Assembly (NCBI RefSeq): GCF_009740285.1
Contig: NZ_CP046566.1
Coordinates: 3,262,658-3,326,657, forward strand
From: Phnomibacter ginsenosidimutans
GTDB taxonomy: Bacteria; Bacteroidota; Bacteroidia; Chitinophagales; Chitinophagaceae
Direction: 5' to 3'
Length of the DNA: 64,000 nt
A program made the translations under genes and the position numbers. The notes under the pieces were generated by a model. The model ran no database searches and was not told the DNA's origin. It saw only the letters and a list, made by a program, of their open reading frames with translations. Of the stretch, positions 20,180 to 28,122 are shown piece after piece. How positions within the stretch are numbered: the stretch's first letter is position 1; every line of letters begins with the position of its first letter.

Positions 20180-21181
20180 GTGCCATTGGCCAGATTTCTG
20201 ATTGTTCGTTTTTCTTCTATTGGAGATATAGTGTTGACCACGCCGGTAATTCGTTGCATCAAAACACAGTTGCCCGATGCCGAAGTGCATTTTTTGACCA
20301 AGCAATCATTCAAATCTATTCTGGCCCACAACCCATACATCGATCACCTGCATTTGGTAAAAGAAGATTTGAGCGAAGCCATTCAGCTATTGCAGGCTTA
20401 TCAGTTTGATTACGTTATTGACCTGCACCACAATCTGCGTAGCCTGCGGGTAAAGCGGGGCCTGCAGGTAAAAAGCTTTTCCTTCAATAAACTCAATATT
20501 GAAAAATGGCTGTTGACCAATTTTAAAATCAACCGCATGCCGCCGGTGCACATTGTAGACCGCTACATGCAAACCGTAAGCAGTCTGGGTGTGGTAAACG
20601 ATGGCAAAGGCCTGAATTACTTCATTGCCAAAACAGACCATGTGTCCGCCGACGATATACCTACCAGCCACAGTGCGGGATACATTGGTGTAGTTATTGG
20701 CGCAGCATTGGCTACCAAAAAAATGCCGGTTGAACAACTCAAAGCTATTTGTGCAGGCATCCATCATCCTATTATATTACTAGGCGGACCAGAAGATGCT
20801 GTTGAAGGAGACCAGATTGCTGCTGTCGACCCCATAAAAATTTACAATGCCTGCGGCAAGTTCAAGCTCAACGAAAGTGCCGACCTGGTAAGAAAGGCCA
20901 AAATCATCATCAGTCACGATACCGGGCTAATGCACATTGCAGCCGCATACCAAAAGCCCATCATTTCTATTTGGGGTAATACCGTGCCGGAGTTTGGCAT
21001 GGGTCCATACTATGGCAGCCTGCCCGCCATGCATCAGGCATTTGAAGTAAGCAGCCTGCGGTGCCGGCCATGCTCCAAAATTGGTCATCGCCAATGCCCA
21101 AAGGGTCATTTCAACTGTATGAACCGCCAGGATATTCCGGGAATCGTGGCCGCTGCTCACCAAATGCTTAGCCAACTCTGA
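20180..21181 (+). CDS. Glycosyltransferase family 9 (ADP-heptose:LPS heptosyltransferase-like)
   Basis: 333 residues from GTG 20180 (MPLARFLIVRFSSIGDIVLT). A TTG six bases on is an alternative. The N-terminal Rossmann half carries RFSSIGDIVLTTPVI, and the C-terminal half carries the donor-binding motif SHDTGLMHIAAAYQKPIISIWG, both characteristic of GT9. It probably adds a heptose or related sugar to surface lipid-linked glycan at the inner face of the cytoplasmic membrane. The heptose-nucleotide genes at 56-59 kb make a heptose donor, although of the GDP type. Confidence 0.88.
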   Translation: MPLARFLIVRFSSIGDIVLTTPVIRCIKTQLPDAEVHFLTKQSFKSILAHNPYIDHLHLVKEDLSEAIQLLQAYQFDYVIDLHHNLRSLRVKRGLQVKSFSFNKLNIEKWLLTNFKINRMPPVHIVDRYMQTVSSLGVVNDGKGLNYFIAKTDHVSADDIPTSHSAGYIGVVIGAALATKKMPVEQLKAICAGIHHPIILLGGPEDAVEGDQIAAVDPIKIYNACGKFKLNESADLVRKAKIIISHDTGLMHIAAAYQKPIISIWGNTVPEFGMGPYYGSLPAMHQAFEVSSLRCRPCSKIGHRQCPKGHFNCMNRQDIPGIVAAAHQMLSQL

Positions 21182-21337
21182 TTGGTAGCCTGTTGATTGT
21201 TAATTTCATTTAACATTCTGTAAATCAATACGTTAACGAAAGTTAATGCGTGTAAATATGCCCCTTAGGGCTTACCGTTCGTGTTGGCGTAATGCATTTC
21301 ATCAGGCAAAAGACACCATTCTTCACTAGATTATTTT

Positions 21338-21364
21338 AGTACTATGTATTGTATAGTACTTTTA
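21338..21364 (+). promoter_or_regulatory. Promoter with overlapping palindromic operator candidate
   Basis: A perfect 8-bp inverted repeat (AGTACTAT at 21338-21345, ATAGTACT at 21353-21360, 7-nt spacer) overlaps a near-consensus -7 box TACTTTTA (21357-21364, consensus TAnnTTTG) 29 bp before the ATG of the first small coiled-coil gene. The segment GTACTTTT-N4-TCATCAA recurs upstream of the third paralogue at 22629, which supports a shared promoter element. Confidence 0.55.
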
Positions 21365-21392
21365 CATCATCAAACAAACACAAACACACACC

Positions 21393-21737
21393 ATGAAAAC
21401 ACTAATGATTTCTCTGATGGCACTGACCCTGGGTTTGGGTAGTGCAAAAGCTGAAAAAAGCACTACAACCGCCAGCCACAAAGCCAGTCACGCTGTAGTT
21501 GCCGCCGAAGCCTACAAAACGGTACTCGAAGAAAACCGTCGGCTGAAGCTGCAATTGGAAGAACTGGAAAACCTGCAGGCAGAAATGCAAAGCACCCTTG
21601 CCTACAACCAAATGATGGGCAATATGATGCTGAAACTGGAGGCCCAAAAGCTGGAAGAGCAGCAAGCCGACATGGAAGCCATCAACAACTATAACAAGAT
21701 GATGGCTGCTGCTATCCGTTTTGCAAAGCTCAAATAA
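21393..21737 (+). CDS. Small exported coiled-coil protein, paralogue 1
   Basis: 114 residues. A signal peptide (MKTLMISLMALTLGLGSAKA) is followed by a mature chain that is almost entirely alpha-helical and charged. A coiled coil VLEENRRLKLQLEELENLQAE leads into two copies of a Met-rich motif (YNQMMGNMMLKL and YNKMMAAAIRFAKL) separated by about 25 residues. The same layout occurs in the next two genes. I do not recognise a named family. The protein should be periplasmic or surface-exposed. The leader (21365-21392) is a CA-rich, G-poor, unstructured stretch, common for well-expressed genes in this phylum. Confidence 0.82.
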   Translation: MKTLMISLMALTLGLGSAKAEKSTTTASHKASHAVVAAEAYKTVLEENRRLKLQLEELENLQAEMQSTLAYNQMMGNMMLKLEAQKLEEQQADMEAINNYNKMMAAAIRFAKLK

Positions 21738-21897
21738 AAAGTACCGCTTGACAGGGCTAATAGCCGCTGATAAATGAACAAGCAAACTGATGTAACCAAA
21801 TGGGCTAACGCCCGTCAGATAAGCACACAACACGCCAAACACCACACACCAATCACCACACAAACACGCACCAAACACCAACCTAAAAAAAGACACT

Positions 21898-22329
21898 ATG
21901 AAAAAGATGCTCACTCTCCTCGCCCTTGTAACCCTCACCGGCACTGCTGCCCTGGCTCACAGCCACAACACATCCAAAGAGGCTGTGGCCAGCAAACCAA
22001 CCATTGCCAGCCTGGCTACCCCAGCTGAAGTAGCCACGGAAAATGCTGCGCTGAGAGCCAGCATCGACCGTCTGACCGACTTGCAGGCTGAGTTGCAAAG
22101 CCAGCTGGCTTATCAGCAAACCATGGCAGGTATGTTTCAGCAATTGCAAGCCCGGGAAATGGCTGAACTGAACGCTGAATTGGATGCTTATAACGGCTAC
22201 GACCGTACCATGCAGCACACCATGCAGTATCTGCAGGCACAGCGCCAGGCAGATGCCAAAGCAGATGCAACAGCTTTAGCCAGCTACGAACAAATGATGG
22301 CGAATATGCTGAAGCAACTGGCCAAATAA
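21898..22329 (+). CDS. Small exported coiled-coil protein, paralogue 2
   Basis: 143 residues. The signal peptide ends near AALAHS. A coiled coil (ENAALRASIDRLTDLQAELQSQL) is followed by three copies of the aromatic/Met motif instead of two: YQQTMAGMFQQL, YDRTMQHTMQYL and YEQMMANMLKQL. The extra copy accounts for the added length. The 5' leader of about 100 nt is again rich in CA and poor in G. It is transcribed in the same direction as paralogue 1, 160 bp downstream, and ends in a strong terminator. Confidence 0.82.
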   Translation: MKKMLTLLALVTLTGTAALAHSHNTSKEAVASKPTIASLATPAEVATENAALRASIDRLTDLQAELQSQLAYQQTMAGMFQQLQAREMAELNAELDAYNGYDRTMQHTMQYLQAQRQADAKADATALASYEQMMANMLKQLAK

Positions 22330-22363
22330 TTCCACTATACACAGCACCCATTCAACATATGAG

Positions 22364-22388
22364 AAGGCAGCCAATGGCTGCCTTTTTT
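22364..22388 (+). terminator. Rho-independent terminator after coiled-coil paralogue 2
   Basis: A perfect 9-bp stem AAGGCAGCC / GGCTGCCTT with a 3-nt loop is followed directly by a T-run, 35 bp after the stop codon. Confidence 0.9.
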
Positions 22389-22629
22389 GTTGCTTATTGG
22401 GTTCGGTTTTATATCTGCCGGACTCGTTTGTGGCCCCTTTTGTTAAGGATTGGCTAATCAACATCAGAAATCGGCTTTTGAATAAAATTTAATCATCAGT
22501 CAATTTTACCCTGAATAATACACATATTGACACAACACAAAGGCAAAGCTTTAGACAATATTCAACATTTTCGAAAGGCCGTTTCAGGTTAGCTAAAGCA
22601 TACGACCTATCCAATCCAACAGGCTGGCG

Positions 22630-22651
22630 TACTTTTGTGTCATCAACACAA
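22630..22651 (+). promoter_or_regulatory. Promoter -7 box and small inverted repeat before coiled-coil paralogue 3
   Basis: TACTTTTG (22630-22637) is an exact TAnnTTTG match 32 bp before the ATG. It overlaps a TTGTGT-CATCA-ACACAA inverted repeat (22635-22651). No good -33 TTG was found at normal spacing. The surrounding text resembles the paralogue 1 promoter. Confidence 0.5.
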
Positions 22652-22668
22652 GCAATAAATTTTTAGTT

Positions 22669-23037
22669 ATGAAACGCTATATTATCACACTACTCCTGAT
22701 GACCAGTTTTACTGGTATTGCCCTTGCTAACAACAACAATAACAAGGCTGAGAAAAAAGTAACTGCCTCTGTACCAGCTCCTGCCGAAGCCAATGCAGTG
22801 GTTTCTGTAAAGCAGTTGCAAGAAGAAAACAGCACCCTAAAGCTGCAATTGCTGGCCATGTACAACGAAAATGAGGAACTGAAAGGTGTTCTCTCTTTCC
22901 AAAACACAATGACCAATTTGTTTGCTACCCTGTCGCAGCAAAAGTTGAACGATCAACTGGAAGAAATGAATGCACAGATTAGTTACAACAACATGATGGC
23001 CAATATGCTGCTCAAGTTGAAAATGTCAGGTAAATAA
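22669..23037 (+). CDS. Small exported coiled-coil protein, paralogue 3
   Basis: 122 residues. The signal peptide ends near GIALANN. An Asn/Lys-rich and Ala/Pro-rich linker leads into a coiled coil (VKQLQEENSTLKLQLLAMYNENEELK) and two Met motifs, FQNTMTNLFATL and YNNMMANMLLKL. It has its own promoter and is separated from paralogue 2 by a terminator, so the three paralogues form at least two transcripts. Function unknown. Confidence 0.82.
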   Translation: MKRYIITLLLMTSFTGIALANNNNNKAEKKVTASVPAPAEANAVVSVKQLQEENSTLKLQLLAMYNENEELKGVLSFQNTMTNLFATLSQQKLNDQLEEMNAQISYNNMMANMLLKLKMSGK

Positions 23038-23079
23038 CACCAGAATCAAAATAGGTGCTTGTTGATATAAGCACACTAA

Positions 23080-23107
23080 AAAAGCGGTCGCAATTGCAAC
23101 CGCTTTT
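23080..23107. terminator. Bidirectional terminator between coiled-coil paralogue 3 and mdh
   Basis: AAAAGCGGT / ACCGCTTTT stem with a loop containing a further CGCAATTGC palindrome, between two convergent genes. Confidence 0.85.
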
Positions 23108-23128
23108 CTTTTATAGCTCACCTCTGGT

Positions 23129-24058
23129 TTAGAGTGTTTTCAATACGTCGTTCATATTACGAACGGCATCGGCACTCTTTGCAAAGGCTGCTTTTTCTTC
23201 TTCGCTCAGTTCAATCTCCACGATTTTTTCCCAACCATTGCGACCAATCACAACTGGTACGCCAAGGCAAATGTCCTTCTGGCCATATTCGCCATCGAGG
23301 TATACGCAGCAGGTTTGCAGTTTCTTCTCGTCGCGGAGGATGGCTTCTACCAGCATGGCTCCTGCTGCACCGGGTGCATACCAGGCGCTGGTACCAATAA
23401 GCTTGGTCAATGTAGCGCCGCCAACCATGGTGTCGGCAACAATTTGCTGTTGCTGTTCTTCGCTCAGCAATTTGCTTACAGGAATGCTATTCCAGGTAGC
23501 ATGCTTAATCAACGGAATCATAGTAGTGTCGCCATGGCCACCAATGACAATCGCATTCAAATCGCTGGCACTGCAGCCCAGGTGCTGGCTCAGCTGATAG
23601 CGGAAACGGCTGCTATCGAGAGTGCCGCCCATACCAATGATTTTGTTTTTGGCCAAACCGGTGCTTTGCAGCGCCAGGTACGTCATGGTATCCATAGGGT
23701 TGCTGATCACAATGATGATCGCATCGGGGCTATATTTCAGAATGTTTTCTGCAACAGCTTTTACAATACCAGCGTTGGTACCAATCAGTTCTTCGCGGGT
23801 CATACCGGGCTTGCGGGGAATACCACTGGTGATTACCACCACATCGCTACCAGCAGTTTTGCTGTAATCTGCAGTGCTGCCGGTAATTTTTGTATCGAAA
23901 CCCAGCAGCTGAGCTGTTTGCTGCATGTCTTGCGCTTTGCCTTCGGCCAGTCCTTCTTTAATGTCGAGCAAAACCAGTTCGTGTGCCAGTTCTTTGCGGG
24001 CAATGTTATCAGCACAGGTAGCACCTACGGCACCAGCGCCTACAACCGTTACTTTCAT
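23129..24058 (-). CDS. mdh: Malate dehydrogenase (NAD-dependent)
   Basis: 309 residues. It interconverts malate and oxaloacetate in the TCA cycle in the cytosol. The NAD-binding GxGxxG is VVGAGAVGATCADNIA at the N-terminus and the cofactor-selecting Asp is in LVLLDIKEG. The mobile-loop arginines are in IPRKPGMTREELIGTNAGI, where Arg in place of the Gln of lactate dehydrogenases points to malate. The catalytic motif is IGGHGDTTMIPL with the active-site His, and the substrate Arg lies in LDSSRFR. The length is typical of the LDH-like MDH group. A TACCTTTG promoter box lies 42 bp upstream. Confidence 0.95.
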   Translation of the reverse strand: MKVTVVGAGAVGATCADNIARKELAHELVLLDIKEGLAEGKAQDMQQTAQLLGFDTKITGSTADYSKTAGSDVVVITSGIPRKPGMTREELIGTNAGIVKAVAENILKYSPDAIIIVISNPMDTMTYLALQSTGLAKNKIIGMGGTLDSSRFRYQLSQHLGCSASDLNAIVIGGHGDTTMIPLIKHATWNSIPVSKLLSEEQQQQIVADTMVGGATLTKLIGTSAWYAPGAAGAMLVEAILRDEKKLQTCCVYLDGEYGQKDICLGVPVVIGRNGWEKIVEIELSEEEKAAFAKSADAVRNMNDVLKTL

Positions 24059-24099
24059 AATAGTTTGGATTTATAAATGAGGTAAATCAAATTTCGCGG

Positions 24100-24107
24100 C
24101 AAAGGTA
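24100..24107 (-). promoter_or_regulatory. -7 promoter box of mdh
   Basis: TACCTTTG on the minus strand, an exact TAnnTTTG match, 42 bp before the mdh ATG. No convincing -33 TTG at the expected distance was found. Confidence 0.45.
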
Positions 24108-24161
24108 GGTGGTAGCAATGGAGCTGCCACTAATATTACCTTGGAATGACGTTCATTTTAC

Positions 24162-24659
24162 TCACTCGTTTGCGGATACAATGAGGTCTTCCATTTTTAC
24201 TTTGGAGTCGAAAGATTTTTTGAGCTTGCCATTTTTGCCATACACAAAAATGCTGGGTATTTCCTTTAGCTCATAAAAGCCCCCGAGCTTGAATTCGGGA
24301 TCCTGTCCGACAGTAAAATTGGGCATCTTGGTAAGCCCACGGGTAATGGCGAAGGTTTTGATTTCTTCCACCGAATACGCCGACACAAACAGGAATTGTA
24401 CATTCTTAAACTGCTTCAATTTTCCCGTAAGGCTTTCTGTAAATTCCAGGCAGTGGCTGCAGGTAGGGCTAAAATAAACCAGCACCAAGGTTTTGCCGGC
24501 CGTCTGTACTTTATTGGAAAAAAATGGCTGCTTATTCCAGCTTACCAGTTGTACGGCTGGAATGGTTTGCTGGGTTTTATAGCTAGCCGCTTTGCCGGGT
24601 TGTGCCCATACCGGGCTTGCAGCCATCAATAACAATAGCGAAGTAAACAAGGTTTTCAT
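24162..24659 (-). CDS. Exported thioredoxin-like (TlpA/AhpC-type) protein
   Basis: 165 residues. The signal peptide ends near SPVWAQ. The thioredoxin fold is shown by the active-site motif YFSPTCSHCLEF (Cys67-x-x-Cys70) and the cis-Pro loop LKEIPSIFVYG. Such proteins reduce or shuffle disulfides in the periplasm, or mediate cytochrome maturation or redox stress responses. The exact role is unknown. It lies upstream of mdh on the same strand with a 103-bp gap that contains the mdh promoter, and is divergent from efp. Confidence 0.86.
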   Translation of the reverse strand: MKTLFTSLLLLMAASPVWAQPGKAASYKTQQTIPAVQLVSWNKQPFFSNKVQTAGKTLVLVYFSPTCSHCLEFTESLTGKLKQFKNVQFLFVSAYSVEEIKTFAITRGLTKMPNFTVGQDPEFKLGGFYELKEIPSIFVYGKNGKLKKSFDSKVKMEDLIVSANE

Positions 24660-24758
24660 ATGCCCAAATGTACAGTAACAGAAGGCATACTCATGGCTTT
24701 ACAGAATGCTAAAACGCATTGCCCTGCAGAAAACCAGCCCAAATAAGTGCCGGGTGTT

Positions 24759-24787
24759 TTTGGTGGAAAAGCATTCACCTATATTTG
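24759..24787 (+). promoter_or_regulatory. Promoter of efp
   Basis: TTTG (24759-24762), a 17-bp spacer and TATATTTG (24780-24787) match the Bacteroidota -33/-7 consensus (TTTG and TAnnTTTG). The distance to ATG 24843 is 55 bp. The promoter lies inside the longer ORF that starts at 24706, which argues against that upstream start. Confidence 0.7.
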
Positions 24788-24842
24788 CCGCCCAAACACA
24801 AGAACCTGCGCCAACCGCCGGTTCAATGCTTAAAACTTTTTT

Positions 24843-25410
24843 ATGGCAAATACTTCCGACATCAGTCAGTGGCATTATTCTCAAGCTCGATGGTAGCTTG
24901 TATAAAGTGGTGGAATTTGGCGAAAACAAAACTGCCCGTGCCGCCGCTAAAGTGTGGGCAAAACTGCAGGGTGTAGACAACAACCGCAGTATTGAAAAAA
25001 CATGGAACAGTGGTGATACCATATACCCCGTTCGTGTAGAGCGTCGCAACTTTCAGTATCTCTACAAAGACGACACCGGTTACAACTTTATGGATCAGGA
25101 AACCTTTGAGCAAATTGCCATTGCCGAAACCCTGATTGATGCACCTCAGTTTTTGAAAGACGGCCAGGAGGTAAGTGTACTGGTAAATACCGAAACCGAA
25201 AGCCCCATGAGTGTGGAACTGCCCGATAAAATTGTGGTACGGGTTACTTACAGCGAACCCGGCCTGCGTGGCGATACCGCTACCCGTACGCTGAAGCCCG
25301 CCACCGTAGAAACCGGTGCCAACGTAAACGTACCCCTGTTTGTAAATGAAGGCGAACTCATTCGCATCAACACCAAAACAGGTGAATATGTAGAACGGGT
25401 AAAAGAATAA
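24843..25410 (+). CDS. efp: Translation elongation factor P with Arg32 at the tip; one apparent frameshift
   Basis: EF-P binds between the P and E sites and rescues ribosomes stalled at polyproline. The true start is ATG 24843 (MANTSDIS). The frame then breaks at 24864-24868 (AGTCAG, one extra base), after which GIILKLDGSLYKVVEFGE continues to the stop. Corrected length is 188 residues, the standard size. The ORF that opens at 24706 is an artefact of this break and lies over the promoter. The KOW-like N-terminal domain, S1-like OB domains and C-terminal signature (SEPGLRGDTATRTLKPATVETGA) are intact. The modification loop reads ENKTARAAAKVWAKL, so the tip is Arg32 where most EF-Ps have Lys in PGKG. 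Confidence 0.92.
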
Positions 25411-25442
25411 TCCTACAGCATAGTATAATAGTTGATACAGCT

Positions 25443-25473
25443 AAAAAAGAGCCTCGAACGGGGCTCTTTTTTT
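25443..25473 (+). terminator. Rho-independent terminator after efp
   Basis: AAAAAAGAGCC / GGCTCTTTTTT stem with an 8-nt loop and a T-run, 33 bp after the efp stop. Confidence 0.88.
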
Positions 25474-25648
25474 ATACTTTCCCCAGAAATAGCCAAATGT
25501 GCAAAAACGATTGATTTTGACTAAAAATGGTCGTTTTTTCCCCATTTTCATGGGAAAATGATGAAAAATGGCCTCATTTCGACTGCTTACCTTACTTTAG
25601 CCGACCCTTTGAAAAAGGGTATATTTTTTCATCTTTAACAGTTGCAGT

Positions 25649-26128
25649 ATGGACATTAAAATCATTCAGGATTTGGTGAAGATTATCAACAAAACCAACA
25701 TCGCTGAAATCAGCATCGAAGAAGCTGATTTTAAGGTAACCATCAAACAAAAGGAAGACAAAGTAGAAACAGTTGTAGCTGCCCCCGTAGCCTACGCTGC
25801 TCCTGCTGTGGCTGCCCCCGCCCCTGCACCCGCTGCCCCTGCCGCAGCTCCGGCAGCAGCACCTGCCCCCGCTGCCCCTGCCGCCAACACCGTTACTATC
25901 AAAAGTCCCATGATTGGCACTTTCTACAGAAGCTCAGCTCCCGATAAACCCTCTTTTGTAAACGTAGGCGACGAAGTAGCTCCCGGCAAAGTAGTATGTA
26001 TTGTAGAAGCCATGAAGCTCTTCAACGAAATTGAAAGTGAAGTAAAAGGCAAAATCGTAAAAGTACTGGTAGAAGACGCCAGCCCCGTAGAATACGACCA
26101 GCCCCTGTTTTTGGTGGAACCAGCGTAA
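25649..26128 (+). CDS. accB: Biotin carboxyl carrier protein of acetyl-CoA carboxylase
   Basis: 159 residues. It carries biotin between the biotin carboxylase and carboxyltransferase halves of acetyl-CoA carboxylase, the first step of fatty acid synthesis. An N-terminal domain (about 1-38) is joined by an Ala/Pro-rich flexible linker (about 44-80) to the biotinyl domain (about 82-158), with the biotinylation motif [11 protein letters not shown] and acceptor Lys123. It precedes accC as usual, but the two are separated by a 0.5 kb insert carrying a four-helix-bundle gene. A TACTTTAG box near 25593 and a CCCTTT-GAA-AAAGGG hairpin lie in the leader. Confidence 0.95.
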   Translation: MDIKIIQDLVKIINKTNIAEISIEEADFKVTIKQKEDKVETVVAAPVAYAAPAVAAPAPAPAAPAAAPAAAPAPAAPAANTVTIKSPMIGTFYRSSAPDKPSFVNVGDEVAPGKVVCIVEAMKLFNEIESEVKGKIVKVLVEDASPVEYDQPLFLVEPA

Positions 26129-26130
26129 AT

Positions 26131-26168
26131 GCAAATGTGCCAATGGGCTAATTTGCTAATGTGCTAAT
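26131..26168 (+). repeat. Word array left of the four-helix-bundle gene
   Basis: Tandem degenerate units of the type AAATGTGCCAAT, GGGCTAAT, TTGCTAAT and GTGCTAATG begin 2 bp after the accB stop. The same words recur inverted at 26599-26635 and in direct orientation at 50700-50740 and 51331-51356. Confidence 0.75.
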
Positions 26169-26206
26169 GACCAAAACTCATGATAACTTTAAGTCAAACG
26201 GTTATC

Positions 26207-26584
26207 ATGCAAGAACTAAGAATCGCAGAGAATCCTCTCCTCAAAAGCACCTTCGCATTTTCGCTACAAATCATTGATAACTGCGGACAACTTCAAGCAT
26301 TGAAGTATTATCCCTTGGCCAATCAGCTCTTTAAATCAGGCACTTCCATTGGCGCAAATGCCATTGAAGCGCAAAACGCAGAAAGTAAAGCTGACTTCAT
26401 TCATAAAATGAAGATTGCTGCCAAAGAAGCCGATGAGGCACAGTATTGGTTGAGGCTTTGTAAATATTCTGAAAGATTTCCCGATTGTACGGCACTGCTC
26501 AATCAGTTGGATGAAATCACCAGAATACTTGGAAAGATTTTAACTACCTCCAAGCAGAACAAAAATCGTTCTACCGACCAGTAA
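26207..26584 (+). CDS. Four-helix-bundle protein (S23/IVS-type family)
   Basis: 125 residues from ATG 26207 ([20 protein letters not shown]); an earlier in-frame start at 26180 adds nine residues. It matches the small four-helix-bundle family first seen encoded in 23S rRNA intervening sequences: SFAFSLQII near the start, [20 protein letters not shown] in the middle (the conserved S-x-S-I-G-A-N block) and [16 protein letters not shown] after it. The molecular function of the family is unknown. Here it interrupts the usual accB-accC pair and is bracketed by inverted GTGCTAATG-type word arrays, which suggests arrival as a small cassette (inference). Confidence 0.88.
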   Translation: MQELRIAENPLLKSTFAFSLQIIDNCGQLQALKYYPLANQLFKSGTSIGANAIEAQNAESKADFIHKMKIAAKEADEAQYWLRLCKYSERFPDCTALLNQLDEITRILGKILTTSKQNKNRSTDQ

Positions 26585-26598
26585 ATACGGTGCGTATC

Positions 26599-26635
26599 AT
26601 TTGCCAATTGGCACATTTTCACATTAGCACATTTA
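26599..26635 (-). repeat. Word array right of the four-helix-bundle gene
   Basis: TTTGCCAATTGGCACATT and CATTAGCACATTT are reverse complements of the words at 26131-26168. The array stops 5 bp before the accC ATG, so it forms that gene's immediate leader. Confidence 0.75.
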
Positions 26636-26640
26636 AGCTC

Positions 26641-27981
26641 ATGTTTAAAAAAATATTGATTGCCAACCGGGGCGAAATTGCCCTGCGCATCATTCGCACC
26701 TGTCGCGAAATGGGCATCCGTACAGTAGCTGTATATTCTACTGCCGATAAAGATTCCCTGCATGTAAAGTTTGCCGACGAAGCCGTGTGCATTGGCAAAC
26801 CCCAAAGCAGCGACAGCTACCTCAACATGCCCCGCCTCATAGCGGCCGCAGAAATCACCAACGCCGACGCCATTCACCCTGGTTATGGCTTCCTGGCCGA
26901 AAATGCCCTCTTCTCAGAAATCTGTGCACAGAACGGCATCAAGTTTATTGGCCCTCCGCCTGAGCAAATCAAGGCCATGGGCGATAAAATCACTGCCAAG
27001 GAAACCATGATTAAAGCCGGCGTACCGGTTATTCCCGGCAGTGATGGTTTGCTCGAAAGCCTCGAACAAGCTTACGATCTCGCAAAGAACACAGTGGGCT
27101 ACCCTGTTATTCTGAAAGCGACTGCCGGTGGCGGTGGAAAGGGTATGCGGGTAGTGTGGAGAGAAGACGAAATGGAACGGGCCTACAACACGGCAAAAGC
27201 TGAAGCTCTGGCCGCCTTCAAAAATGATGGCGTGTACATGGAGAAGTTTGTAGAAGAACCCCGCCACATTGAAATACAGGTAGCCGGCGACCAGTTTGGC
27301 ACCGTATGTCACCTTAGCGAACGGGATTGCTCTATCCAGCGCCGTCACCAAAAGCTAGTGGAAGAAAGCCCCTCACCTTTCATGACGCCTGAGCTGCGTA
27401 AAGCCATGGGCGAAGCTGCTAAGAAAGCCGCTCAAGCCATCAATTACGAAGGTGTAGGTACCATTGAGTTTCTGGTAGACAAGCACCGCAATTTCTACTT
27501 CATGGAAATGAATACCCGTATTCAGGTAGAACATTGCGTAACCGAAGAAGTCATCAACTTCGATTTGATTAAAGAGCAAATCAAAATTGCGGCGGGCATT
27601 CGCATCAGCGGTCGTGATTACGAACCCACTATGCATGCCATTGAGTGCCGTATCAATGCAGAAGATCCGTACAACGATTTCCGCCCAAGCCCTGGTAAAA
27701 TTACCGTGCTTCACACACCGGGTGGCCATGGTGTACGGGTTGATAGCCACGTGTATGCCGGTTACACCATTCCGCCATACTACGACAGCATGATTGGCAA
27801 GCTCATCACCATTGCCCGTACCCGTGATGAAGCCATTGATACCATGTACAGAGCCCTGAGTGAATATGTGATTGATGGCATAAAAACCACCATCCCCTTC
27901 CACCTGCAGCTCATGAAAAACGAACAATTCAAAGCCGGTGATTTCAATACCAAGTTTTTGGAAAGCTTTGAAATGAAATAA
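26641..27981 (+). CDS. accC: Acetyl-CoA carboxylase biotin carboxylase subunit
   Basis: 446 residues from ATG 26641 ([17 protein letters not shown]). An in-frame codon at 26590 lies in the repeat array and is not credible. It uses ATP and bicarbonate to carboxylate biotin on AccB. Domains in order: preATP-grasp (1-115), ATP-grasp with the glycine loop [12 protein letters not shown] (about 161-172) and [14 protein letters not shown], and the C-terminal BC domain ([17 protein letters not shown]). The length is full for the family. It ends in a perfect terminator. Confidence 0.95.
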   Translation: MFKKILIANRGEIALRIIRTCREMGIRTVAVYSTADKDSLHVKFADEAVCIGKPQSSDSYLNMPRLIAAAEITNADAIHPGYGFLAENALFSEICAQNGIKFIGPPPEQIKAMGDKITAKETMIKAGVPVIPGSDGLLESLEQAYDLAKNTVGYPVILKATAGGGGKGMRVVWREDEMERAYNTAKAEALAAFKNDGVYMEKFVEEPRHIEIQVAGDQFGTVCHLSERDCSIQRRHQKLVEESPSPFMTPELRKAMGEAAKKAAQAINYEGVGTIEFLVDKHRNFYFMEMNTRIQVEHCVTEEVINFDLIKEQIKIAAGIRISGRDYEPTMHAIECRINAEDPYNDFRPSPGKITVLHTPGGHGVRVDSHVYAGYTIPPYYDSMIGKLITIARTRDEAIDTMYRALSEYVIDGIKTTIPFHLQLMKNEQFKAGDFNTKFLESFEMK

Positions 27982-27999
27982 CGGACAACGATTGTTGTT

Positions 28000-28041
28000 C
28001 CAATAAAAAGAGCTACGCAATTGCGTAGCTCTTTTTATTGG
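28000..28041. terminator. Perfect 21-bp palindromic terminator after accC
   Basis: CCAATAAAAAGAGCTACGCAA followed with no spacer by its exact reverse complement. The embedded A- and T-runs give a rho-independent terminator on both strands. Confidence 0.88.
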
Positions 28042-28122
28042 CATTGATACAACGAATGAAAGAAACAGCCGTCAGGCATACTTAGCAATGTCAGAACCAA
28101 TTCATCCGTGTATCTTGCTGCC

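Larger units (their letters stand above)
22330..22668 (+). other. Intergenic region between coiled-coil paralogues 2 and 3
   Basis: 339 bp without a gene. It contains the terminator at 22364-22388 and the promoter region of paralogue 3 near 22630. The AT-rich stretch between shows no other structure I could support. Confidence 0.5.

Noticed and set aside
20180-21181. EarP (EF-P arginine rhamnosyltransferase) as the identity of this glycosyltransferase
   Set aside because: It has GT9 heptosyltransferase motifs (RFSSIGDIVLTTPVI, SHDTGLMHIAAA) throughout, which do not match what is known of EarP.
24706-24842. Longer N-terminus for EF-P starting at 24706
   Set aside because: The segment contains the -33/-7 promoter and is out of frame with the real MANTSDIS start at 24843. 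It only appears in frame because of the one-base insertion at 24864-24868.
26131-26640. CRISPR-like array in the GTGCTAATG words
   Set aside because: Units are 8-12 bp, degenerate and contiguous with no spacers of constant size, and no cas gene is in the window.
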